Shown: piece after piece, positions 13,101 through 23,355 of the stretch
How the letters are laid out: each line of letters begins with the position of its first letter
Numbering within the stretch: position 1 is the stretch's first letter
From: Panax quinquefolius
Lineage: Eukaryota > Streptophyta > Magnoliopsida > Apiales > Araliaceae
Assembly (NCBI GenBank): GCA_020205615.1
Contig: CM035171.1
Coordinates: forward strand, 5,073,601 to 5,137,600
DNA: 64,000 bases
Direction of reading: 5' to 3'
Notes under the pieces: generated by a model
The model's database searches: none
What the model was told of the DNA's origin: nothing
Seen by the model: only the letters and a program-made list of their open reading frames with translations
Translations under genes and position numbers: made by a program

Positions 13101-16100
13101 GTATTTGTTATCATGCCGTATGATTTTTTGTTCTGAAATCATACTAAGAGCTCTTTCATTGGAAGTTCTTATATCATCAAATTTCTCCACGATTTGCTTG
13201 AACTTTTCATCTATGGAACTCTGCAGTTCTTTTATTGATTCTCGAAATTTCTTGAAATGGTTTTCTAGGGTTGTAGAATTTTGATTTTCAGTTGTCGTCG
13301 TTCCTGGGATCGGAACGACTTTGATACCAATTGTAAGGAACAGAGAGAAGTAGAACAAGGATTTGAGAAGAATTAAATAAGAAATTTGGGGAAGAAGAGG
13401 ACAAAGAGGAGACACCATGAGATAGAACCGTAGAGAGAGAAAGGAAACTTCACATTATCATTCATCAATTCCAAATAGAATTACAACTTAGCTATATATC
13501 TACTTAGAATACCACTATTACAACTATGCCCCAACTAATCCTATATTTGCTTCTATATCCTTGCCTATTCCTTACACTAACTTTCTTTTCTTCTCTTTTC
13601 TCTAATTTTCTTTTTTTCTCATTAAAATCTTGATAGTTCTACCATTTTATGTCCAAATGCTCTTGGATTATGTGCAAAAAGAGAAATAAAGAGTCCAACG
13701 TTGATAGCCTTGATGTGTTTTTTCCATGTGGCTTTTATGATTTGTTGCATTTTTAAGTGTGTCTCAATCTATTGTAAAGTTAAATCATTATCATGGTATA
13801 TTCTTTTCCTTCAAAATATAATACTTTTTTTGTACTATCATTTATAAAATAAAATGTTTATCATGGATGTTGAGCAGGTTACATCCATCTCGTGGAAGGA
13901 AAATGAACTAAACATGGTTGATACTCCTGGGCATGCAGATTTTGGTGGTGAGGTATATCTTTCTCATGATTTTTTTACCATAAGAGTATCTGGTAACTTT
14001 ACAAAAATTGTAGTTTACCCATTTTAGAACTTGCGCAGAGATGACTCCTTATAGACAGCTATTTTGCAATCATTTATAGTTTTGTATTGTTTAAACCATC
14101 TGACAGGCCATCATAAATTGTATGTTGCCCCTCCTTTTCTTGGGTTCATAGGTTGAGCGGGTTGTTGGCATGGTTGAGGGAGCAATTTTAGTCGTTGATG
14201 CTGGCGAAGGTCCACTTGCACAGACAAAATTTGTTCTTGCTAAAGCTCTAAAATATAAAATACGCCCTATTCTTCTGCTAAACAAAGTAGACAGACCTTC
14301 AGGTACGCCTTCTTTATGCATCACTATTGTCTATTCTTTGGTATCTGATATTTCCTGGCTCTCACTCTTGTAAATATTTTGACCACTAATATTCTGATGC
14401 TTTTCATTTTATCTATTTTTTGTCTTCAATTTTCATTTCTTTGTCAGTGCTATTTTAGTAATCAAAATTTGTATGAGATGGCTAATAGAATTTGTATTAG
14501 ATGGTTAATAAACCACATGGTAATTCACTTTGAAGGCACCTTTTTTACTGCAACCTTGAATTTTTTTTGTGTTATTACCAAGGGAAATATATTCTTAATA
14601 CTATTTTGTATTCATTGGAATAGGGGTGCTCAAAAAATTCGTTTTTTTCGGTTTTTTACCGAACCGGTTGAAACCGGTACCGATTTTTTTCAGTACCGTT
14701 TTTTCGGTTTTTTTTATACTTTTCGGTACCGGTAGCGGTAATGAAAATTTTGAATTCGGTAAATACCGAAAAAAAGACCTTCATCTTAAGTAACTGATAT
14801 CACTAAAAAGTGAAGTGGGTGATACTTCCTGTAGACACCCAAGAACAAAAGATTATCGGTAAGCAATTATATAACAAAAGAATGAAAGATTTCCAATAAC
14901 TTACTAATTAATATAAGCAATTATCGGTACTTGAGAATATTGTACAACATTTGTGTACAAGAATTTCATCAGTAATATATATAGTACACACATTTTTTCA
15001 AACTACATCAATAATTGGAAAAAAGAGAAGGTAACAAATTAACAATCATCAAAAGAATTAACCAAAAATTTCAAACTACAATTACTATTTACTACAACTA
15101 TGATAGTTAAATACTCTTAGACTAACAATTGTAATTAGTATTTGTAAGAATGTAATTTACTAGTCTCATTTCTTAGTTTTAAAAAATTTGTTAATATAAA
15201 TTTTTTTTTATTTAATTATTGCGGTATAACCGAAAACCGAACCGAAAAAACCGGTACCGACTTTGTACTGAACCGGTACCGGTTCTTGATTTTCTGGGTT
15301 TTTCGGTTCGGTACCGGTTCGGTTTTTTACCCATGAGCACCCCTACATTGGAATTCATGAAATATTTTTAGTTGGGTCATATTTGTTTGGAATAGGACCT
15401 ATGAATTGGACTCACATTTGATGTCGTCTATTGCTTGATATTCCTAAGTGTCAAAGAAATAGTGCTGAAGTGAATAAATCAACACCAATAAGGCAAAAAA
15501 CATTATTATTTTCTTCTGGTTTAGTTTAAGTGGTTAAGGTTTACGTTTAAAAAAAAATATCTAATGATGTTTCTAATGTGACCAAAAGATAAATAAAATG
15601 ATTGTTTTGATCCTTGTATAAACTCGTAACAATGTAAAACCTGCTAAGATATAGCCTGAGTAAGCAGTTGGTGGGAAGAAAGGCATTAATGCACCCCATA
15701 AAGGCACTTTGTGCGTGGGGAAACTACCCTTATAACTCTTCTAATTAGTCCCAGGCAATGATTGATTGTTACTCTGTGATTTCCACTGACAAATAGTGCA
15801 CCTAGAAGGGAATAGGGTGGAAGGACTTATAAGATATGAGGAGTTTTATTCCTCAAAGAGATCAGTGTTAGAGAATAACAACATAGCGAAAACAAAAGCA
15901 AAAAAAAGAAAGAAAAACAATCACACAATACGCAAAATTTACGTTCACCCAAAATGTTTGGGCTATTCCACGGTCGGTGGCTGATAGTTTAACTATCTCT
16001 TAGAAATTAGTACATAATACATTGTAGGAACCCTTCCTTGTATAATGCAATATAAGTAACCCTAATTCACGTACAAAACTACCCCTCCAGTTTTGGGTTG

Positions 16101-18252
16101 GTTGCGCTGCCCCCGAACCCTCTCTAACTTATATAATGGGTGTTGCAACTACTAGCTGCTTCTGCATAACCAATAAATTCTGATTGAAAAGCATGACTAG
16201 ACTATCCAGAATGAATAAGTTGGGTAGTTCCAAGAATGTGATTTTTCTAGTTTTTAATTATTCTTTATCCCTAATTAGTCAAAGTATTCTTAATCAATGT
16301 TTGGTGCAGTCAGTGAGGAGAGGTGCAATGAAGTTGAGAGCTTAGTGTTTGACCTTTTTGCAAATCTTGGTGCGACAGGTACAAGAAAAATTGGGAACCT
16401 ATATATTCAATTTTTCATTTTCTTACTTTTGTTATAAGCTTAATATTTATATAAGCTAAATAATCGATGATACATTTGCCAGAGGAGCAGCTAGATTTTG
16501 CTGTTCTTTATGCTTCTGCCAAAGAAGGATGGGCTTCTAACACCTTCACCAAGAATCCTCCTGATGATGCAAAGAATATGTCACAATTGCTTGATGCAAT
16601 CATAAGACATGTTCCCCCTCCAACAGCAAACCTGGATGCACCTTTCAAAATGCTGGTTGGTGATACAATATTGATAAGTTTTGACCATCGGGAATCATCT
16701 GTTGTCGTTTTTCTTGTACTTACTGGATTATCATCCAATGCGCCATTTTACTATAGCTTGTTATATATGGAAAGCAAAGTTCCCCAAAAGATTAAGGCTT
16801 TTGCGTGGTTTTTGTTGGCTTAACATTACAAAATCTGTCAGTGGCTTAGGCCTTCAAATCTTTATCCCTATATGTGTGTTTTGTGTTTGCAGGATAGTGA
16901 GTCTCATTCCCATCTATTTGTTCACTTTTTGATGGCTTGACAGCTGTGTTGTTTTCCGTATAATAGTGTTTTAGGTGAATGTTGAATTTCTCTTTAGTAA
17001 AAAATCTTCTCCTTCGTAGAATTAGGGGTTCTGGACGTGGAAAGGACAAGAGGTTTCTTCGGGGATGTGCTTGTTTTGCCATTTTGCCATTTTGTCCGGT
17101 GATGAATATAGATTTGCTTTGGGATAGTGTCCTTCCTTTACTTCTCTTTCGGCTTATGCATTAGGTGCTTCTCCAAGTATTTCTTTGTCATAGCTTCACA
17201 GGGATTGGTGGGCGATGCTTTATTAATCTCTCGATATATTTTCTTTGTACTTGACTTGTTTTTTATTTTTTCTGGTTTTCTTTTTGGTTGATTTCTTGTC
17301 CTTTACATGCTTTGTAATCTCTTCTCCATTCACCAATAAAATTTTCTTCTTTTATATAAAAAATGTTAAGTAACTGTAAATCTAGAGTTTTCATGGATGC
17401 ACAGGAGTGGAGAAAGTTCTTTTCAAGAGGCCTTTTTTTTTGTTGTTTGGGGGGGTGGTTTATTGTTTCATAATAATAAGGATAAAACTATACAGCAGTT
17501 TGTCAGTATTTGCTAAAAACAAAAACAGAGAGTACCGACAAAATGGGGTACCCACTTGCACATAAACTATATAAAAAAAAGAACTCTACAAGGGGGAAAA
17601 GTATAATTCTTTAACTATTTGATGAAATCCCTATTATCTGATATAAATTTTCATTTTATACTTGAGGAAGTTATCCTTCACAAAAGTCTTGTAGAGCAAT
17701 CACATGCATGCACTACACTGAACTTTTTCATTCCTGCACACATGCATCTGAACAAACATAGGTACATGCACTAATTGTTAGCTAAATTTTTTTCTTATTT
17801 TACAAAGAGTTTGTTTGAAGAATTCTGCATATTACGTTGAGTATGATATCTCTGTGCTCTGTAGACGAAGACTATGACACTTTCTACTTAGGTGGGTTGA
17901 CAACAATAATGCATGTTCTCCTTATTCTGTATCACACTTCGGGTCTGTAGTTACCCTCAGAAGTTGGGGGTGTTTGGTTGATGGAAGATCCTTTGCACCG
18001 CCTAACTTTATTTCTTTGCAATATTTTTTTTTTGTATGTTTTGATTACTATCTTGTTTTTTCATGAAATTTACTATTTGGAACCTTGAGAAAGATGCTTA
18101 ACCGTTTCTATCAGGTGTCCATGATGGAACGGGATTTTTACCTTGGGCGAATATTAACTGGGCGTATAAACTCAGGAGTCCTCCGTGTTGGGGACAGAGT
18201 ACATGGGCTTCGTAAAACAGATGTTGGGGTGATAAAAATCGAGGAAGGGAAG
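10162..18252 (+). CDS. TypA/BipA-like organellar translational GTPase, first six exons only
   Basis: Exons 10162-10509, 13878-13952, 14152-14302, 16310-16378, 16483-16655 and 18115-18252 join in phase to 318 codons. Residues 1 to about 68 are Arg/Ser-rich and look like a mitochondrial or plastid transit peptide. Then come the P-loop AHVDHGKT (73-80), switch RERGIT (107-112), DTPGH (131-135), NKVD (185-188) and SAK (226-228), followed by the start of EF-Tu domain 2 ([11 protein letters not shown]...). TypA/BipA proteins associate with ribosomes; the closest family I know is the plant 'elongation factor family protein' represented by Arabidopsis At2g31060. Family members run to about 650-680 aa, so roughly half is missing. 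No later exon was found between the last exon and the prohibitin gene. A 100-N gap lies 416 bases downstream of the last exon. Introns 1, 3 and 5 carry transposons. Confidence 0.88.
10685..10911 (-). repeat. 3' LTR of the intron-1 element
   Basis: 227-bp terminal repeat, TGTAAGG...CCTTACA, highly similar to the repeat at 13332-13576. It carries small deletions relative to that copy. Confidence 0.92.
12528..12977 (-). pseudogene. PPR-like segment carried inside the LTR element
   Basis: The minus-strand open frame ends with [20 protein letters not shown] (coded at about 12540-12610). This matches the signature of plant PLS-type pentatricopeptide repeats, in which an ARKVFDEMPERD-like block precedes W and I. 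The preceding 110 residues are acidic (Asp/Glu-rich) and unrecognised. Only one partial repeat is visible, so it cannot be a working PPR protein. The likeliest reading is a captured or transduced host exon. Chance resemblance is possible but the run is long. Confidence 0.55.
13020..13331 (-). pseudogene. gag-like coiled-coil segment of the LTR element
   Basis: Immediately downstream of the primer binding site (minus strand) is a frame with a heptad-rich helix: [20 protein letters not shown], then [13 protein letters not shown]-terminal gag segments of plant gypsy polyproteins often look like this. No zinc knuckle follows. Whether it is translated is unknown. Confidence 0.5.
13332..13576 (-). 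repeat. 5' LTR of the intron-1 element
   Basis: 245-bp terminal repeat, paired with 10685-10911. The primer binding site abuts its left edge, so it is the 5' LTR on the minus strand. Confidence 0.92.
14621..15345. mobile_element. non-autonomous hAT element in TypA intron 3
   Basis: Ends are TAGGGGTGCTCA (14621) and TGAGCACCCCTA (15345), a textbook hAT TIR. They are flanked by a perfect 8-bp duplication CATTGGAA (14613-14620 and 15346-15353). Both subterminal regions are packed with CCGGTACCG and GAACCGG palindromes. The core is AT-rich with no transposase. Length is 725 bp. Confidence 0.95.
16680..17368 (+). mobile_element. 3'-end remnant of a LINE (zf-RVT region) in TypA intron 5
   Basis: Across shifting frames one reads [18 protein letters not shown] and a C-x2-C...H pattern with [11 protein letters not shown]. 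This is the zf-RVT domain found at the end of plant LINE and RT proteins. A typical LINE 3' tail follows (CTTTGTAATCTCTTCTCCATT, CACCAATAAAATTTTC) and ends in a short A-run near 17365. The frame is broken and the 5' part is absent, as expected for a 5'-truncated insertion. The left boundary is approximate. Confidence 0.75.
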
Positions 18253-18668
18253 GTGTGTGGTCTCAGTTAACTGTTTCTAGTGATAAATTACCATTTGCCA
18301 CTTCAGATTGCAATTTTTGAACTATGTTCAAGGTGTTCTCAACTATAATGTGTTTTCTGCTTAGATCACAATTTGGTATCTGCCTTCCACCTTTTTATTA
18401 ATTCCAATATGCATGTTTTTATTAATCAGTTGTTGTAGGGGTTTTATATTTCAGAAATAACATTTAACTGGAAAACATAGTCAAGGATAACTTATTTAAT
18501 TGGAAAAGAAGAGTTTTTCACAACTAAAAATTGAATTAGCAGTGGAAGGAATAAACTTCCTTATGCACTCATATTCTAATTATGTATAGATGATTATGTG
18601 TGCTTTTTTCTTATATGTAAACTGTAGTGCCTGATTCAGAATGCATATTTGTTCAATTTAATTGGGGA

Positions 18669-18768
18669 NNNNNNNNNNNNNNNNNNNNNNNNNNNNNNNN
18701 NNNNNNNNNNNNNNNNNNNNNNNNNNNNNNNNNNNNNNNNNNNNNNNNNNNNNNNNNNNNNNNNNNNN
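18669..18768. other. assembly gap (100 Ns)
   Basis: Exactly 100 undetermined bases, the conventional size for a gap of unknown length. It separates TypA intron sequence from gypsy integrase sequence and hides the 3' LTR of that gypsy element. Confidence 0.99.
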
Positions 18769-18807
18769 CCTTCCTATCCAAGATCTTGATAGGTACCTCC
18801 TCATACG

Positions 18808-20130
18808 TTAAGTCTTGGCTATCTCTCGTCTAGGTTCTAACTTCGATAACGTGGTTCGGTCTTTCACATATTTACGAAATACGGATATGTGAAACACATT
18901 ATGAACACGAGACATACTTCGGAGGTAACGTATGAGTCTATAGGCTACATTTCCTACTCGGTCAAGAATTTGAAATGGACCAATAAATCGTGGATTGAGC
19001 TTTCCTCTCTTCCCAAATCTTGTAACTCCTTCCATGGAAGCAACTCATGACAATACATGATCCCTACATTAAATTCCACGTCCTTTCGATGAAGATCCGC
19101 ATAACTCTTTTGTCGATCTTGAGCTGGTTTGTATCGTTGTCCGAATTATTTGGATCTTTTCGAGTGATCATACGTCATTAACTTCGGGTCCCAACAATGT
19201 TGCTTCACCCACCTCATCCCAACATATTGGAGAACGACATTTTCGTCCATATAATGCTTGAATGGAGCCACACCTATACTTGCACGATAAATCGCTGTTG
19301 TTGTAGGAGAATTCCACCAATGGTAAATACTTATCCTAACCGCCCTTGAAGTCTAGGACACGAGTCTTAATAAATCTTCAAGAGTTTGAATAGTCCTCTC
19401 GATTGTCCAAATCTGGTTTGGGGATGGTATCTTTGAACTAAATCGTAAATCCAGTGCCCATAGCTTTTTGCAAGCTAACCCAAAATCTTGAAGTGAATCT
19501 TGGGTCACGATCCGAAACTATGGATACGGGCATGCCATACAACCTCACGATCTCATTTACGTACATACTACTAAGGGCGTTCAAGGAATAAGTCTCCGTG
19601 TCGGCAAAGAAATGAGCGGACTTTGGTTAATCTATCAACAATAACCCAAATAGCATTGATGCCTTGAAAAACCGTAGGAAGACGCGTAATGAAATCCATG
19701 GTAATGTGTTCCACTTCCATTCCGGAATCTCAAGTGGTTGCAACGGACCCTTAGGTACTAGATGCTCGCCTTTACTTTCGTTGGCAAGTTAAACACATCG
19801 AGATAAACTTTGCAATCTCTCTCTTCATATTATTCCACCAAAATGTATGTCGAAGATCACGATACATTTAGTACTTCGAGATGGATTACCAAATGGTGTA
19901 TTGTGTGCCTCCATCATAATCTTGTACTTCAAATCGAGTCGTTAGGAACACAAAGCTTAGAGTGGACTCAAGTATTCCTTCTTCATCAATTCTCGCTTAG
20001 GAATAGCTCCTTCTTGTACTTTCTTCTTAATACATATCGGCTCACCCGGTCGGTGGCTTGAGCGACCTTAACTTTTTCTATTAAAGTTGGCTCTATCGTA
20101 TACTTGACATCATCGCTTTCGTTCCGCATA
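18808..20130 (-). pseudogene. gypsy integrase remnant
   Basis: The C-terminal part reads GKLNPRFIGPFQILDRVGNV...YRL then VFHISVFRKYV (18830-19010), the conserved GPF/I-type block. The core part near 19610-19740 reads MEVEHITMDFITRLP and AIWVIVDRLTK in shifting frames. Several stops interrupt it. Confidence 0.82.
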
Positions 20131-20229
20131 TGATCTTCTACTCAATGCGCGTCATTCTACGTTAAACTTTTCGGGATGGTATTGAATAGTGTGGTCGTAG
20201 TCTTTCAATAGTTCGAAGAGCGTCGGCGT

Positions 20230-21230
20230 CATTGTTGAGTTCTTTTTGAGTGAAGAAATATTTAAGGCTTTTATGGTGCGAATATATCTCCACTTTCTCC
20301 CCATATAGATAGTGCCTCCATATCTTTAAGCTGCAAGCAATTCTTTGCCTCTCTAGATCATGAGTAGGATAATTCCTCTCATACTCTTTAAGTTATCGCG
20401 AGGCATAGGCTATGACTTTCCCGTTTGCATGAGAACACATCCTAACCCTTTGCACGAAGCATCGTTTATGAGATAACAAATCCATCCAGAACGGATGGTA
20501 TTGTTAGAAACAGTCTTAGAAATAAGTCTCCTCTTAAGCTCTTGGAAACTTTTCTCGCGTTCTTCCGCCTCAAAGCGAATTTTGTATCCTTTCGAGTTAA
20601 ATTTGAGTTAATGGAGTAGCGATTAGAAAACCCTTCCACGAATCTCAGATAATAACCCATAAAGCCCAAAAAGCTACGTACTTGATCCAAACTTGGTTGC
20701 TCCCAACTTTGTATTGCTTGATCTTGGCGGATCAGCAGATACTCCATGTTTTGACACCACATGCCCAAGAAATGCTACTTCCTCGAGCGAACTTCGCATT
20801 TCTTCAATTTGGCATAAAGTTGGTTTTCACGAAGCCTTTGGAGTACCGACTTCAAATGGTGCTCATGATCTTCCGACTTTTGGAATATATAAGGATGTCA
20901 TCAATAAAAACAACAACGAAGCCGATCGAAATATTCCTTGAATACTCGGTTCATCATATCCATGAAAGCCAGCGAGGAGCATTAGTTAGTCAGAAAGACA
21001 TGACTAAAATTCATAATGCCCATCTGGGGAGTTACGAAAGGGTCTTTGGAATATCCTCGATTCTAATCTTGGTGATGATATCGAGCGAATCGATTTTGAA
21101 AAGAATTGTGCCCTTGCAATGGTCAAACAAGTCATCAATCTGAGGTGAGGATACCTATTCTTGATGGTGACATGGTTCGATTCCCGATAGTCGATACAAA
21201 ATCGCATACTCCGTCTCTTTTCTTTCTACA
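20230..21230 (-). pseudogene. gypsy reverse transcriptase and RNase H remnant
   Basis: RT blocks: RFCIDYRESNHVTIKNRYP (about 21145-21207), the catalytic FIDDILIYS (about 20885-20912) and FLGFMGYYLRFVEGFS (about 20625-20690). RNase H end: [10 protein letters not shown] (about 20235-20265). Frame is lost in many places. Confidence 0.85.
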
Positions 21231-21479
21231 AATAAAGCAGGGCACCCCGAGGAGATGTCTTGGGGCCAGATGAAACCCGATGTCCAACAATTCCTGTAGT
21301 TGGACCTTTAACTCTGAAGTTCAATAGGAGCCATTCGATATGGGGTTTTAGAAATGGGCTTTGTGCGGGTTCAAGATCAATAAAAATTGAACTTCACGTT
21401 ACGGGGTGAGGCAAGGAAGTTCTTGAAATCGTCGGGAAAGTCGATAACAACGGAATATTATTCAAATTTGGCGTGTCTT

Positions 21480-22220
21480 TATTCAAATCCATAACATGGG
21501 CTAAGAAAGCTTGACATCCGTTTTTCAATAAGCGAATAGCTTTATGATTAGATATAGATGATGATTGATTTTAATGGTTTAGTTGCTTGAATTAAATACA
21601 ACGGGTTGGTTAGGAATATGAAAACTAACAACCTTACGAAAACAATCAATTTTGGCATGATGAGTAGTTAACGAATCAATCCTAAAATCACATCAAAAGC
21701 AAGTATCTTTAAAGAGATAAGGTCAATGTAAGGTAATGGTGCCAACTTGAATCGAAACAAGATTTATAAGCGATGGATGTGATGAAAGTTTCTCTAACGG
21801 AGTTTCCACGAGATAGGTCGAAAGTCTAATTTCTCCGAGTCGAGTTTAAGCGTTGAGCACAATGCGGAGAGATAAATGAATGGGTAGCACCGATGTCAAG
21901 TAAGGTATAAACTTGAGAATTTATAAATAGCTTACCGTGATCACCTCGTTTGGGTTCCTCGCATTATGACCGATCCACAACAAACGCTTCTTCCGGAATC
22001 GTTGACTTTGACTTTTACGGGACGATCTTTTGAGTCACCGTCCCCATTGAACTAGGTTTATTCTGAAGTCTGATCTCGGCGATATGTCCTTCCTTTCCAC
22101 AACTATAGCATACCTTGAGCTGTTGTGGGCGGTTTGGGCCCGATATGTCCCTCTTTTCGCATTTGTAGCATATAATGGGGTGGTCGTTCTCCTCCCTTAG
22201 AACCGATTCTTTCAGCAAAC
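21480..22220 (-). pseudogene. gypsy protease and zinc-knuckle remnant
   Basis: The aspartic protease motif DIGATHSFIS is readable near 21880-21912 (family consensus DTGATHSF). Upstream on this strand a zinc-knuckle-like CYSCGKEGHIAE is at about 22075-22115, lacking its last Cys. Confidence 0.75.
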
Positions 22221-22394
22221 CTTTGTCGTCTTCACATAGTCGTTGTTAAATCTCCTCTTTTAAAATCTCCTCTGACTCGCTTCTTACATTTTCATGACCA
22301 TGATTACCACCAGAGTGGTTACCATTTACTGTCCGTCATTTCTTTCTCTGCGGGTTATCATTATTACATTGATTGCTATCTACGAGTGCGATCC

Positions 22395-23335
22395 ACGGTT
22401 ATGGTCCTCGATTGGCCAATACTCGTTATCTCGCTCTAATAATTGAGCCACATTTACAACATCTGAATAAAGAAAGTTTATGAGAAATGAGATCTTGGCG
22501 TATGTCTTAGGTTTCAAACCTCTAAGAAACATCCGCGCGTCATCGTTCCTCATTCTCCACCAAATGAGGTCTGAACTGGATAACTCTGCAAACTTTGCCT
22601 CGTCTTTGAGACTGCCGTCATATTGTTTTGCTCTAATCGATGAACTCCACTTCCTTCATATAGCCGAACACTTTCGGGAAAGTATTTGTCATTAAATAAT
22701 CTCTGAAACGTCTCCCGAGACATCTTTGAGTGCGTTGGATGGATGGGTACGCTTCACGAGACTCCCACCGATGGTCTGCCTCGCCACGGAACATAAAAGG
22801 TGGCGAATGGAACCTCTGTTCTCCGTGCATCCCAGAGACATCGAATATCTTGGTAATTTGTTTGACCCATGTTTCCGCCGTGATCGGATCGGCTTTCCTT
22901 AAATTACGGTGGTCCCAACTCTTTGAAGCTTTTGGTTGTTTGTGACAACCCGTGAATTCTTATCATTTCCTCACGTATTTTGAACACGAGTCTCCTCGTC
23001 GATTTTGCATGAGCTGCAAAAAGCTTCTAAACATCCCTCGTTCATCATCACGCTTTCGATTGGTGTTGTTCACGGGAGGAACATTGCCCGACTGTTACAC
23101 GTTCTCCTCGTTGGTAAATCTGAGGCATCTCCACGGTCTCATTTACTCCTTTGTTAATATTCTCGATCGACATTCTCAAATCTTGTCATAAAACAAGGGT
23201 TAATTAAGAAATCAATATCACATAATATCCTATATCTTGACCAACTAACAAATAAGCTTAGGTAGGACACACTTTAGCGAAGGATTTACTCGTCTCTCCC
23301 CTCTAGTTCTATTCCCCGATCTCATGGAAGATCGT
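22395..23335 (-). pseudogene. gypsy gag remnant
   Basis: Broken gag frame. Readable pieces include KVFGYMKEVEFI (about 22633-22670), parallel to the KEVEFIKLEQ piece in the second copy at about 62540, and FRGEADHRW near 22780. Confidence 0.65.
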
Positions 23336-23340
23336 ATCCT

Positions 23341-23353
23341 AAACTCGATACCA
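23341..23353 (-). other. primer binding site of the minus gypsy element
   Basis: Minus strand reads TGGTATCGAGTTT next to the inner edge of the 5' LTR. This matches initiator-Met tRNA-type sites (TGGTATCAGAGC). The second copy has TGGTATCGAGC in the same place. Confidence 0.75.
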
Positions 23354-23355
23354 AG

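Larger units (their letters stand above)
10685..13576 (-). mobile_element. complete small LTR retroelement in TypA intron 1
   Basis: Two direct repeats, 10685-10911 and 13332-13576, begin TGTAAGGAACAG and end TTCCTTACA (or ATCCTTACA). The element is flanked by a perfect 5-bp target duplication CTAAC (10680-10684 and 13577-13581). On the minus strand the 5' LTR is the right-hand one. It is followed by a primer binding site like TGGTATCAAAG (about 13319-13330), matching the initiator-Met tRNA type. A purine-rich tract lies next to the left LTR. No reverse transcriptase, integrase or protease is visible in the 2.4 kb interior, so it is non-autonomous. Confidence 0.93.

Noticed and set aside
18627..18833. 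Open frame spanning the N gap
   Set aside because: Made only by translating through undetermined bases.
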